Shown piece by piece: positions 1 through 6,984 of a DNA stretch of 7,301 bases. Position 1 is the first letter of the stretch; every line of letters begins with the position of its first letter. The stretch covers positions 1-7,301 of the forward strand of contig JACCTF010000230.1 of assembly GCA_013812565.1 (NCBI GenBank), read 5' to 3'. Source of the DNA: Pyrinomonadaceae bacterium (GTDB lineage Bacteria; Acidobacteriota; Blastocatellia; Pyrinomonadales; Pyrinomonadaceae). The notes under the pieces were generated by a model, which was not told the origin of the DNA, ran no database searches, and worked only from the letters and a program-made list of their open reading frames with translations. A program made the position numbers and the translations under genes.

Positions 1-27
1 GTTGATGTCAAGTCGTGTAATCTTCAC
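1..27 (-). CDS. Possible start of the next operon gene (partial, off left edge)
   Basis: Downstream of the transporter stop on the minus strand, a GTG at 27-25 opens a frame reading MKITRLDIN up to the window edge. An AGGA lies just before it (spacing of only about 2-3 bases). The 31-base gap to the transporter stop is typical of operon spacing. Nine residues are too few to assign a family. The position suggests another member of the maltodextrin operon, but that is inference. The frame could also be chance. Confidence 0.35.
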
Positions 28-58
28 GTTCCTGCACTCTTGACCTGATGCTGCCGGA

Positions 59-1525
59 TCAACCTCTTTTTTGCCCTTCATCAACCAACCTTGTGATCGG
101 AACTGGCTGCACGGATTGTTGCGCAAGCACGGGCTCATATTGATCGCCACGCACAACCGCTCGCTCCGGCACCGGTGCATCTGCGACATCGCGCACGCGC
201 GTGACCAACAGCGCGGCGATGAGCATACAGAGGCCGCCCATCATCACAACGTAGAGCGGCGCATCTCCGTTGTTTTCGCCGAAGAAAAGTCGGATCAATC
301 GCCCGAACGTGAGCGATGCGATGATCTCTGGAATCACAATGAAGAAGTTGAAGATGCCCATATAGACGCCGATGCGCGCCGGGGGCAGAGCGCCTGAGAG
401 GATCGCATACGGCATCGACAGAATCGACGCCCACGCGATGCCCACGCCGACCATCGTCAACAACAACACATACTGATTCTGGATGAAGTAAACCGAGAGC
501 AGTCCGACTCCGCCGCAGACGAGCGCAACGGCATGCACGGTTTTGCGGCTCGTCGCGTGGGCGAGTTTCGGCAACGCGAAGGCGACCATGAAACAGACGA
601 TTGAATAGACGGCAAAGCAGATGCCGCCCCACGCCGTGCCTTCGTTGTAAATTGATGACTGTGCATCCTCGGCCCCAAAGACGTGGCGCGCGATGGCGAC
701 GCCGAAGAACATCCACAGGCAAAAGAGTCCGAGCCACGTGAAGATTTGTACCGGAGCGAGCTGCCGCATCGTCACTGGTATCGTACCGAGCGCCTGGAAG
801 ATTTCCCGTATCCACCCGAAGCCGCGCGCCTCCCGACGTGTGCGCTCAAACTCCGCGAAGTCTTCCGGCGGATACTCCTTTGACGTAATCACCGTCCATA
901 ACACGGCGAGCAGGAACACACCTGCGCCGATGCGAAAAGAGTACGTGACAGCGAGCGGTATCCCGCTCGCCGACTCGCCCGTAATGCCGAACAGACGAAA
1001 CGTGTATGGCAGAGCGTTCGCGAACGTCGCGCCGATACCGATAAAGAAGCTCTGCATTACAAACCCGGCGGTGCGCTGACTCGTGTTCAACTTATCGGCG
1101 ACGAAGGCGCGGAAAGGCTCCATCGAAATGTTGATCGAAGCGTCCAAGACCCACAACAGCGTCGCCGCCATCGCCAAGCCTGTGATGAAACTGCCGAGCC
1201 ATCCGCGGAGAGAAGCGGCAAGCTCAGCCGCGCTCGGCATCAGGAACAGAGCAATCGACGAAAGAATCGCGCCGACGAGAAAATACGGACGCCGCCGACC
1301 GAGCCGATTCCACGTGCGGTCGCTCATCGAACCGATGATCGGTTGCACGAGCAGGCCGGTCATCGGCGCGGCGATCCATAGAATCGGGATGCGGTCAGGC
1401 TCCGCGCCGAGCTTTTCGTAGATCGCGCTCATGTTGGCGAGCTGCAACCCCCAGCCGAACTGTATGCCGAGAAAGCCGAAGCTCATGTTGAAGATTTGCC
1501 AGAAACTCAGACGCCGTTTCTCCAT
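59..1525 (-). CDS. MFS sugar symporter, SLC45/GPH-like (probable maltose/maltodextrin uptake)
   Basis: This is a 488-residue inner-membrane transporter of the major facilitator superfamily, with about 12 hydrophobic segments between residues 8 and 445. The N-terminal half has a loop 2-3 signature at about 65-80 ([16 protein letters not shown]), as in the SLC45/sucrose and GPH-type sugar:cation symporters. A charged cytoplasmic loop at about 215-245 separates the two halves. The segment around 371-401 ([12 protein letters not shown] followed by [13 protein letters not shown]) also fits that group. A hydrophilic tail of about 40 residues (447-488) follows the last helix. The ATG is chosen because GAGGAG lies 5 bases upstream. 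The gene is third in an operon after malQ and a secreted GH13 enzyme, so its likely substrate is maltose or short maltodextrins, probably proton-driven. The family call is strong; the exact sugar is inferred from context. It ends 31 bases before the next candidate start. Confidence 0.85.
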   Translation of the reverse strand: MEKRRLSFWQIFNMSFGFLGIQFGWGLQLANMSAIYEKLGAEPDRIPILWIAAPMTGLLVQPIIGSMSDRTWNRLGRRRPYFLVGAILSSIALFLMPSAAELAASLRGWLGSFITGLAMAATLLWVLDASINISMEPFRAFVADKLNTSQRTAGFVMQSFFIGIGATFANALPYTFRLFGITGESASGIPLAVTYSFRIGAGVFLLAVLWTVITSKEYPPEDFAEFERTRREARGFGWIREIFQALGTIPVTMRQLAPVQIFTWLGLFCLWMFFGVAIARHVFGAEDAQSSIYNEGTAWGGICFAVYSIVCFMVAFALPKLAHATSRKTVHAVALVCGGVGLLSVYFIQNQYVLLLTMVGVGIAWASILSMPYAILSGALPPARIGVYMGIFNFFIVIPEIIASLTFGRLIRLFFGENNGDAPLYVVMMGGLCMLIAALLVTRVRDVADAPVPERAVVRGDQYEPVLAQQSVQPVPITRLVDEGQKRG

Positions 1526-1530
1526 CGGTG

Positions 1531-1536
1531 CTCCTC
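1531..1536 (-). promoter_or_regulatory. Shine-Dalgarno site of the MFS gene
   Basis: The minus strand reads GAGGAG, then five bases (CACCG), then ATG. This is a strong ribosome binding site at ideal spacing. It fixes the transporter start at 1525 and suggests independent initiation after the hairpin repeat that separates this gene from the GH13 gene. Confidence 0.8.
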
Positions 1537-1541
1537 AGAGA

Positions 1542-1613
1542 AGATGCCAGATGTCAGATGCTAGATGTCAGTAAATGCTTTGACTAACATCTGACATCCG
1601 ACATCTGACATCT
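1542..1613. repeat. Palindromic intergenic repeat built from AGATGTC units
   Basis: The left arm (1542-1571) and right arm (1585-1612) are near-perfect reverse complements of about 28 bases with a few mismatches, several of them G-U compatible in RNA. The loop is about 14 bases. Each arm is itself an iteration of AGATGTC/CAGATGTC, so alternative pairings are possible. In the operon transcript it would fold directly after the GH13 stop codon, since the TAG (1614-1612) overlaps the end of the repeat. It could be a processing or stability element, or a partial terminator. There is no U-tract, so a classical intrinsic terminator is unlikely. The form matches dispersed palindromic repeats of bacterial intergenic regions. 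Confidence 0.8.
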
Positions 1614-3540
1614 ATTGTTTTATGGTTAAGATCGCCGCGGTGCGACCCGGCATTTCGACTTTGCACACGCCGTTGTTGATCTGCACATCTTTGACTCGCG
1701 CACCGAATGCGTTCATTTGCAGACGATCCCTTAGTTGCCTGCCATCTGGAAGTTTTATGCTTGCAACGTCGAACTCAATGGTTGCCGTCTTTGAATCGTT
1801 GTTGAAGATGATGAGCACGGTCTGTTGCGGTGTGGTGCGCGCGTAGGCGTACTGCTGTTCAGCAACGTAGAGATTTATGAGCGTGCCCCGCCGTAGCGGT
1901 TCGAGCTCGCGGCGAAGGCGCGCGAGTTTTTGCACGTGCTCAAAGACAATCTGCTCGTCGAAGGTGCGACCTTCACGAGTGAAAGCATCGCGCGCATCAC
2001 CGGGAAAGCCGCCGGGAAAGTCGCGGCGATTATCGGGATCGGGGCCGCCGTGGATCGCGATTTCGTCCCCGTAGTAAAGCTGCGGAACGCCGCGCGTCGT
2101 CATGACAAAAGTCTGCGCGAGCCGGAGGCCGGTGATGTTCGCTCCGGGTTCGTTCATGAACCGCAGCATGTCATGGTTGCCGATGAACGTAACGAGCATC
2201 TGCGGATTCGGATAGACATGATCGCGCGCGAGCATCTGAACGATATCACGCAGCGAGCGATTCTCGGCAAAGGCGCGACGCACGGGGTAGAAAAGTGGGA
2301 AATCAAAGAGCGAATCAACCTTCGAGTCAACTCCGTCAAAGCGCGGCACGCCTCCTTGAAAGAATGAAACGAGCGCCGGGTCGCCGTCATAAAGTTCGCC
2401 GACAACGTTGACGTTTGGGTACTCGCGTTTGATCGCCGTCATCCAATCTCGCCAAAAAGCTCTTGGTACATAGGGCAGCGTATCTTGCCTGATGGCGTCG
2501 AGACCCGTGATGCCGATCCACCATAAAGTGTTTTGGATGATGTAACGCTTCGTCTCTTCATCTCCCTGATTAAGATCGGGAAGCACATTGATGAACCAGC
2601 CGTCGAGGGTCGCGCGCTTTGCCTCATAGTTTGCTCGCGGGTCTTGCAGCGTCCACGGCTGGAACGGATTGGTCAAATGCTTTGCGGCAGTGCCGTTGAA
2701 CCACGTCCCTGTCGGTTGATCCTTCACCCACGGATGATACGGGCCGGAATGGTTAGCGACCTGATCCTGAATAACTTTAAGCCCAAGCCGGTGCGCTTCA
2801 TCGACAAGTTCTTTCAACTCGGCGAGCGTGCCGAAGTGTTCTTCAACCCCGTAGAAATCAACTGCGCCATAGCCGTGATAATCCGTGATCGGACCTTCTT
2901 CGTACTGCTCCCGCTCGTTCAGATGATTGACGTTGTCGTACCACGGGTTGAGCCAGATGGCGGTGACGCCCAACTCTTTTATATATGGCAGACGTTTGCG
3001 GATACCGGCGAAGTCGCCGCCGTGATAGTAACGCCCTTTGCGGCGGTCATAGAGTCCGGGTGACGAGGGCGGATTATTATTTGCCGCGTTCCCATCCATG
3101 AAACGGTCGGGCATGATCAGGTAGAGCACATCGTCGGGTGTGAATCCTTGGAAACGATTCGCGCGCTCAAGCGGCGCAGAGATTTCAAACGGCGCTTCGA
3201 CGACTCCGCTTGATGTCGTGATTCGCAGCGCACGCCGTCCGGGTTTGGCGTGTGGATCAATCTGCACATCAACAAACAAGTATGTGCCCGCTTGATTTGT
3301 GCTTGCTTGACTGGTTCTAATTTCTGCCCCTACCGCTTCGACCTTAGCATCCCTGAAGTTGCGTCCGCGCACCATCACGCGCACGGGATTGATCGAGTGA
3401 TTGATCCACCAGTTCGGTGGTTCGACTTTGAGCACGGCGGGAGCGTTCTGTGCTGCCGCTGAAGTGGTCGCGACGAGCAGCAGGATGAGCGGTACGATGG
3501 CTCTTTTTAGTTGAATGTTAGGCGTGGTGATCTTCACCAC
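1612..3540 (-). CDS. Secreted GH13 cyclomaltodextrinase/neopullulanase-like alpha-glucanase
   Basis: This enzyme hydrolyses alpha-1,4-glucosidic bonds in maltodextrins, cyclodextrins or pullulan, and appears to act outside the cytoplasm. The frame is open from an ATG at 3684 (690 aa; numbering below uses that frame), but I prefer a GTG at 3540 or 3537. From there a signal peptide begins: basic start, hydrophobic core at about 62-73, and an SAAAQ cleavage region near 75-79. The residues before it are encoded by a palindromic repeat. An N-terminal beta-sandwich (about 83-170) resembles the cyclomaltodextrinase N domain. Then comes the GH13 barrel, with MPDRF at 191, region I (D307, N311, H312), nucleophile D401 in IRQDT, acid/base E430 in VVGEL, and D505 in GNHD. 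A C-terminal beta domain follows from about 605. All three catalytic acids are present. It sits between malQ and the transporter. The family call is firm; the preferred substrate is not resolved. No clear Shine-Dalgarno precedes either start. Confidence 0.9.
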   Translation of the reverse strand: MVKITTPNIQLKRAIVPLILLLVATTSAAAQNAPAVLKVEPPNWWINHSINPVRVMVRGRNFRDAKVEAVGAEIRTSQASTNQAGTYLFVDVQIDPHAKPGRRALRITTSSGVVEAPFEISAPLERANRFQGFTPDDVLYLIMPDRFMDGNAANNNPPSSPGLYDRRKGRYYHGGDFAGIRKRLPYIKELGVTAIWLNPWYDNVNHLNEREQYEEGPITDYHGYGAVDFYGVEEHFGTLAELKELVDEAHRLGLKVIQDQVANHSGPYHPWVKDQPTGTWFNGTAAKHLTNPFQPWTLQDPRANYEAKRATLDGWFINVLPDLNQGDEETKRYIIQNTLWWIGITGLDAIRQDTLPYVPRAFWRDWMTAIKREYPNVNVVGELYDGDPALVSFFQGGVPRFDGVDSKVDSLFDFPLFYPVRRAFAENRSLRDIVQMLARDHVYPNPQMLVTFIGNHDMLRFMNEPGANITGLRLAQTFVMTTRGVPQLYYGDEIAIHGGPDPDNRRDFPGGFPGDARDAFTREGRTFDEQIVFEHVQKLARLRRELEPLRRGTLINLYVAEQQYAYARTTPQQTVLIIFNNDSKTATIEFDVASIKLPDGRQLRDRLQMNAFGARVKDVQINNGVCKVEMPGRTAAILTIKQ

Positions 3541-3630
3541 ACAGGCACAGAGGTCACGCAGAGAATCCCAGAGAGGACACAAGCTCAACTCTCTAGGATT
3601 CTCTGTGACTGCTCTGTGTCTCCGTGGTAA
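3533..3630. repeat. Long palindromic repeat (CACAGAG/CTCTGTG type) at the malQ-GH13 junction
   Basis: The left arm (3533-3568, beginning TTCACCACACAGGCACAGAG) and right arm (3596-3630, ending CTCTGTGTCTCCGTGGTAA) pair as an imperfect inverted repeat of about 35 bases. The pairing continues inward (3567-3575 with 3589-3597) to a loop of about 13 bases. In RNA it would form a hairpin of more than 40 pairs between the malQ stop and the GH13 signal peptide. It resembles dispersed intergenic palindromes, possibly non-autonomous mobile units. Its outer tip supplies the GTGGTGAA that contains the candidate GH13 start codons. The apparent coding of residues about 19-50 of the long GH13 frame is read through this repeat and is probably not real protein. 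Confidence 0.8.
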
Positions 3631-3680
3631 GTCGCCGCTTGCCATACACTGACGTGGAAGTAAACCAACCTTCTTTTCGT

Positions 3681-5234
3681 TCATTGCGGGTGGGACACGG
3701 TTGCCTTCTTAATGTCCCTGGCGTAAAGCTCGGTCATCTTCCTCAGCTTGTCACTGACCTCGCCGGTCAACGCATCTGACATGTACCGCCAAGTCCAATT
3801 GCCGCCGAAGCTGGCCGGGAGGTTCATGCGTGCCTCAGTACCAAGCCCGAGCACGTCTTGCAGCGGAACAATCGCCGTATCGGCGACCGATGCCGACAAT
3901 GTGCGGATGAACTTCCAATGAATGTCTTGACTCGTTGCATCAAGGTACTGAAGACAGAACCGGCGTTCGCGTTCGACCTGCACCGCATCGCGGGTTGAGC
4001 CTTCGCCGGCGTGGCTATTGAACCATCCGGCGGTGGTGTCGTTGTCGTGCGTTCCCGTATAGACCACAACGTTGTGATGATAGTTGTGCGGCAAGTCTTG
4101 GTTGCGAGGGTCGCCACCGAAAGCAAATTGGAGGATGCGCATTCCGGGAAAGCCGAAGTCATCGCGCAGGGCTTCCACATCAGGCGTAATCACACCGAGA
4201 TCTTCAGCGATAATTGGAAGCTCACCAAGCGCTCGCTTCATCTGAGTGAACAGTTCCCTACCGGGCACCTTGACCCACCGTCCACGCTCGGCCGTTGTGT
4301 CACCACCAGGTACTTCCCAGGAAGCAGCGAAGCCGCGAAAGTGGTCCATCCGTACCAAGTCGATTGTTTCGAGCGTAGCGCGCATGCGCTCGATCCACCA
4401 CGAGAAGCCGTGCTTGCGCATCCGCTCCCAATCATAAATCGGATTGCCCCACAGTTGCCCGGTTTTGCTGAAGTAATCGGGCGGCACGCCCGCGACCACG
4501 CGCGGATCGCCATGCTCATCGAGCTTGAACAGGTGGGGATTGCACCACACATCCGCCGAATCGTAAGCGACGAAGATCGGGATGTCGCCGACGATGCGGA
4601 TGCCACGCTCGTGACAGCGGGCTTTGAGCGCCGACCATTGTTTGAAGAACAGGTACTGGTAAAACTTCTGCGCGTCCACTTGATCGCGCAACTCGCCGCG
4701 CGCATGAGCAAGCGCTGTCGCGTCGCGTTGCGCGAGCGGCGTTTCCCAACGGTTCCACACAGCGCCGCGATGCGAATCCTTCAACGCGCGAAACAAGGCG
4801 TAGTCGTCGAGCCACGCTTGGGCTTGCTGACAGAAAGTTTGGAAGTCACTGCGCAGCGCGGTGTCGGTGGTGCGCTTGAAACGAAGAAAGGCTTTAGCGA
4901 GCAGCGCGGTTTTGAATTCAATGACCGGCCCGAAATCAACGCGCTCAGCCGGGAACTGCGATGCGCCTGCGAGGTCTTCGTTTGACAGCAGGTTCTCTTG
5001 GACGAGCCGCTCAGGGCTGATGAGCAGAGCATTGCCCGCAAACGCCGAGAAGCACTGGTAAGGAGAATCGCCATATCCGGTCGGCCCGAGCGGCAGCACC
5101 TGCCAGAGGCTCTGACCGCTTGCCACAAGAAAGTCGATGAACCGGTATGCTTCGCTGCCTAAGTCGCCGATGCCGAACTTTCCCGGCAATGATGTCGGAT
5201 GCAGCAGGATGCCGCTTGATCTTGGAAAGCTCAC
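3681..5234 (-). CDS. malQ: 4-alpha-glucanotransferase (amylomaltase), GH77
   Basis: This cytoplasmic enzyme transfers maltodextrin segments between chains and releases glucose, making imported maltose and maltotriose usable. It has 517 residues, the usual length of the short bacterial amylomaltase form (about 500), without the longer N-terminal extension of the E. coli type. The N-terminus has the family motif GILLHPTSLPGKFGIGDLG (8-26), then LPLGPTGYGDSPYQ (47-60). FVAYDSADVW (221-230) and the 250s loop GVPPDYFSKTGQLWGNP (249-265) are present. The catalytic residues are visible: nucleophile D297 in VRMDHFRG, acid/base E344 in IIAEDLG, and D397 in GTHDNDT. The GTG start is supported by AAGAAGG five bases upstream. 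It is the first gene of the operon. Its stop overlaps the ATG of the long GH13 frame in an ATGA arrangement (3684-3681). It appears intact. Confidence 0.96.
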   Translation of the reverse strand: MSFPRSSGILLHPTSLPGKFGIGDLGSEAYRFIDFLVASGQSLWQVLPLGPTGYGDSPYQCFSAFAGNALLISPERLVQENLLSNEDLAGASQFPAERVDFGPVIEFKTALLAKAFLRFKRTTDTALRSDFQTFCQQAQAWLDDYALFRALKDSHRGAVWNRWETPLAQRDATALAHARGELRDQVDAQKFYQYLFFKQWSALKARCHERGIRIVGDIPIFVAYDSADVWCNPHLFKLDEHGDPRVVAGVPPDYFSKTGQLWGNPIYDWERMRKHGFSWWIERMRATLETIDLVRMDHFRGFAASWEVPGGDTTAERGRWVKVPGRELFTQMKRALGELPIIAEDLGVITPDVEALRDDFGFPGMRILQFAFGGDPRNQDLPHNYHHNVVVYTGTHDNDTTAGWFNSHAGEGSTRDAVQVERERRFCLQYLDATSQDIHWKFIRTLSASVADTAIVPLQDVLGLGTEARMNLPASFGGNWTWRYMSDALTGEVSDKLRKMTELYARDIKKATVSHPQ

Positions 5235-5239
5235 CTTAA

Positions 5240-5246
5240 CCTTCTT
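5240..5246 (-). promoter_or_regulatory. Shine-Dalgarno site of malQ
   Basis: The minus strand reads AAGAAGG, then TTAAG, then GTG. The five-base spacing and purine-rich match support the GTG at 5234 as the malQ start, although it is not an ATG. Confidence 0.75.
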
Positions 5247-5251
5247 TCTAC

Positions 5252-5318
5252 TTTCGGATTGAAATTCAAATAGCTTCGGCTTGATTGTCTATTAAAATAT
5301 CCGAAATGTGAATCAGCC
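5252..5318 (-). promoter_or_regulatory. Probable mal operon promoter/operator region with dyads
   Basis: This AT-rich stretch lies between malQ and the insertion sequence. A possible minus-strand promoter is TAGACA (5291-5286) with TTGAAT (5269-5264), spaced by 16 bases; the -10 is weak. Three dyads overlap it. One is TTTCGGAT (5252-5259) with ATCCGAAA (5299-5306), a perfect 8-base inverted repeat. The second is TTGAA-A-TTCAA (5259-5269). The third is GGCTTGATT (5278-5286) with AATCAGCC (5311-5318), which has a one-base bulge. Any of these could be an operator for a sugar-responsive repressor. No regulator gene is in the window. The promoter call itself is weak. Confidence 0.35.
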
Positions 5319-5335
5319 GCTTGGTGTGAATTCGA

Positions 5336-5345
5336 GTTTTACCAA
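5336..5345 (+). repeat. Left terminal inverted repeat of the insertion sequence
   Basis: GTTTTACCAA pairs perfectly with TTGGTAAAAC at 6699-6708. A further AAGCAGC occurs inside both ends (5358-5364, and in reverse at 6689-6695) at different distances. It may be a subterminal transposase-binding motif or coincidence. Confidence 0.75.
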
Positions 5346-5386
5346 ATGAGTAGGCAAAAGCAGCCAGGCTTTGCGATGCTTGGTGG

Positions 5387-6697
5387 ATGTCTAAGCCAAA
5401 CCTTCCATCGCTCCACCTGACTGCTTCGCCAGTCTACCTGGCGGCCAGTGCGGTTAACAATCTGATCCGCGGCTTGCCTGCTGGCACCGCTTACTTCATC
5501 GGGGTTGTGCTCATCACCATGATGACCGGCCAACTCGTCCATCGCCAAGGAAGCCTCGCTCGCGCCGCCTTGCCCTATGTCGCGCATCTGCACTGGGGCT
5601 GGCACCGCGCCCATCGTGCGATGGCGCGCGGTAAACTCTCGTTGGATGCGCTGTTTGACGAGGCGCTGCGGTGGTGCCTTGATCATCTGCCGGTTGAGCC
5701 CGTCCGCTTGGGTAGTCGGGGGCGCAGCGTGCATGCCATCGACTCTTTGACCATCGCTCGACTGCGTGCCAGCACGAAGTGTGCGCTGCTTGGCAAGGGT
5801 TACTGTCATCGGGCTGGGCGTTGTGTGCGTGCCAACATCGTTGCCGCGCTCACCACCGTCGTGATGGTTGGCGAAGTGCGCGTCGGTCTGGTGCGGCGCA
5901 CGCGCTTCGGTGCGAGTTGCGAAGAGGCCGTCGCCGCGCTCACCGCAGGCGTGCCCACGAGCGATGATGAGCGGCTCTTTAGTGTTGACGCGGGGATTGC
6001 CACACGGGAGCAGTTCCAACAGGCGACTGAGCGTGATGCGCTGGTCGGTCGGTTGCGCAAGAACGTTAGTTTGCGGCGCGCCCCGACAGCGCAACCGGGT
6101 GGCCGTGGCCGCCCGCGGCTGCACGGGCCGGTTCTGCACGTCGGTGCGAAGCGGCCCGACGGGCGCACCGATGAAGACGTGACGATCCGCGTTGAGGAGC
6201 GCGAGGTGCGACTCAGGCGGTGGAACAACTTGCACTTCAGGGGTGCGGCGCAAACGATCATTGACGTCGTGCGGGTTGATGACCCAGCTTACAAGCGGCC
6301 GTTGCTGATCGGCACGACCGCACGTGAGCTGACGACCGAAGAGATTAGACAAGCGTACCGGCACCGGTGGCCTGTGGAGACCAACTTCTTTGTCGCGCAA
6401 GGGACGTGTGCGATGGAGATGCCACGAGCCTGGAGTGAGCGTGCGGTGGAGCGACGGATCGGTTTGGCACTGCTCGCCGGATCGCTGCTCAAAGCGATCG
6501 CGGCTGCTTGTGAACCACTGCGGATGGGGCCGTGGGATCGCAAGGCGGTCTCTTCGGCGGGAAGGTTGGCGAATCATCTGGACATCCACGCCGATAATTT
6601 TGCGGCACTTGCGCTTAACGGGGTGGCACCGAGAAAGTACTGTAAAATAGAAGAACCTAATCATGCCAATGATTTGCGGCTACCGATAGCTGCTTGA
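5387..6697 (+). CDS. DDE transposase, IS4-superfamily-like
   Basis: This 436-residue transposase cuts and rejoins the ends of its insertion sequence. The RNase H-like acidic triad is visible: D119 in HAIDSLTIA, D201 in FSVDAGIA, and E331 in YRHRWPVETNF. The last corresponds to the Y-x2-R-x3-E part of the IS4 'YREK' signature (Y324, R327, E331). The expected lysine seven positions after the glutamate is a glutamine (Q338). A basic GRGRPRLHGP segment (239-248) sits between the second and third catalytic blocks, as in related elements with a beta-strand insertion. The ATG at 5387 is preceded by a weak GGTGG. The frame is uninterrupted and the stop lies one base before the right inverted repeat, so the gene may be functional. 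The exact IS family (IS4, IS701 or a relative) is not settled by eye. Confidence 0.85.
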   Translation: MSKPNLPSLHLTASPVYLAASAVNNLIRGLPAGTAYFIGVVLITMMTGQLVHRQGSLARAALPYVAHLHWGWHRAHRAMARGKLSLDALFDEALRWCLDHLPVEPVRLGSRGRSVHAIDSLTIARLRASTKCALLGKGYCHRAGRCVRANIVAALTTVVMVGEVRVGLVRRTRFGASCEEAVAALTAGVPTSDDERLFSVDAGIATREQFQQATERDALVGRLRKNVSLRRAPTAQPGGRGRPRLHGPVLHVGAKRPDGRTDEDVTIRVEEREVRLRRWNNLHFRGAAQTIIDVVRVDDPAYKRPLLIGTTARELTTEEIRQAYRHRWPVETNFFVAQGTCAMEMPRAWSERAVERRIGLALLAGSLLKAIAAACEPLRMGPWDRKAVSSAGRLANHLDIHADNFAALALNGVAPRKYCKIEEPNHANDLRLPIAA

Positions 6698-6698
6698 A

Positions 6699-6708
6699 TT
6701 GGTAAAAC
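6699..6708 (-). repeat. Right terminal inverted repeat of the insertion sequence
   Basis: TTGGTAAAAC begins one base after the transposase stop codon. It is the exact reverse complement of the left end and defines the right boundary of the element. Confidence 0.75.
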
Positions 6709-6721
6709 ACGAGATCATACT

Positions 6722-6940
6722 TCATCTGTGTTCAAAGATTGAATGGTACTCTGGACGGGCAGTAGACGCATCGGTGTAGGTCGAAGGCTTGCCGCGTTTG
6801 CCGGTGCGCGCAGTGTTCTGCCATGCGGCAAGAACATCTTGACTGACCCACAGTGTGAGTCTTCCACGCTGGACGAGAGCTTTGTTATAGTCACTAGAGT
6901 TACGGAGATGGTAAGTGCGTTTGGGTTTCTTCTTTGCCAC
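6722..6940 (-). pseudogene. IS5-like transposase, N-terminal remnant
   Basis: From a GTG at 6940 the minus strand encodes 72 residues. The first 59 (AKKKPKRTYHLRN near the start, then YNKALVQRG, LTLWV, and GKRGKPSTYTDA) match the conserved N-terminus of IS5-family transposases as I remember them, which begin with this basic stretch and continue into a helical domain after TYTDA. Here the match ends near 6767. It is followed by 14 unrelated residues and a TGA, and no DDE catalytic domain follows. The gene is therefore truncated, losing roughly three quarters of its length. The missing part may have been removed by a deletion, possibly linked to the arrival of the neighbouring insertion sequence 14 bases away. 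It cannot encode an active transposase. The 6941-6984 stretch upstream has no feature I can name. Confidence 0.75.
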
Positions 6941-6984
6941 ACAAAGAGTTTACCAACACCGCCGTCTCCGTAGCTATTTGTGCA

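Larger units (their letters stand above)
5336..6708 (+). mobile_element. Insertion sequence, IS4-superfamily-like, about 1.37 kb
   Basis: The element is bounded by perfect 10-base terminal inverted repeats, GTTTTACCAA at 5336-5345 and TTGGTAAAAC at 6699-6708, which enclose a single transposase gene with short ends. Its 1373-base length fits IS4-type elements. No clear target-site duplication flanks it: the bases just outside are TTCGA on the left and ACGAG on the right, sharing only CGA. This suggests an old insertion, a rearranged flank, or ends that extend a few bases further (TCG also pairs just outside the repeats, with one mismatch between). The left end lies about 100 bases upstream of malQ, so the insertion borders the operon promoter region. 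Confidence 0.75.

Noticed and set aside
135..815. 226-residue minus-strand frame inside the transporter gene
   Set aside because: It is an arginine-rich alternative frame of the transporter, with no membrane segments or motifs.
1542..1613. Possible CRISPR-like or tandem repeat array from the AGATGTC units
   Set aside because: The units are too short, have no unique spacers, and are arranged as a single palindrome rather than direct repeats with spacers.
4011..4985. 324-residue plus-strand open frame opposite malQ
   Set aside because: It is fully antisense to a gene with all GH77 catalytic motifs. Its composition shows no domain or signal, and no ribosome binding site was seen.
5339..6664. 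441-residue minus-strand open frame covering almost the whole transposase
   Set aside because: The sense frame carries recognisable DDE motifs. The antisense protein is rich in Arg, His, Pro and Gln with no recognisable domain, as expected from a shadow frame opposite a GC-rich gene.
6946..6956. GAGTTTACCAA near 6946 resembling the insertion sequence end (GAGTTTTACCAA)
   Set aside because: It is one base shorter in the T-run, and only this short core is shared. No second partner or element boundary was found, so it is likely coincidental.
6901..6972. Inverted repeat TACGGAGA / TCTCCGTA
   Set aside because: It is only 8 bases with 56 bases between arms; the left arm lies inside the transposase remnant coding region. 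It is probably chance and not an element end.
6743..6973. 76-residue plus-strand open frame
   Set aside because: It is antisense to the IS5-like remnant and has no recognisable features.
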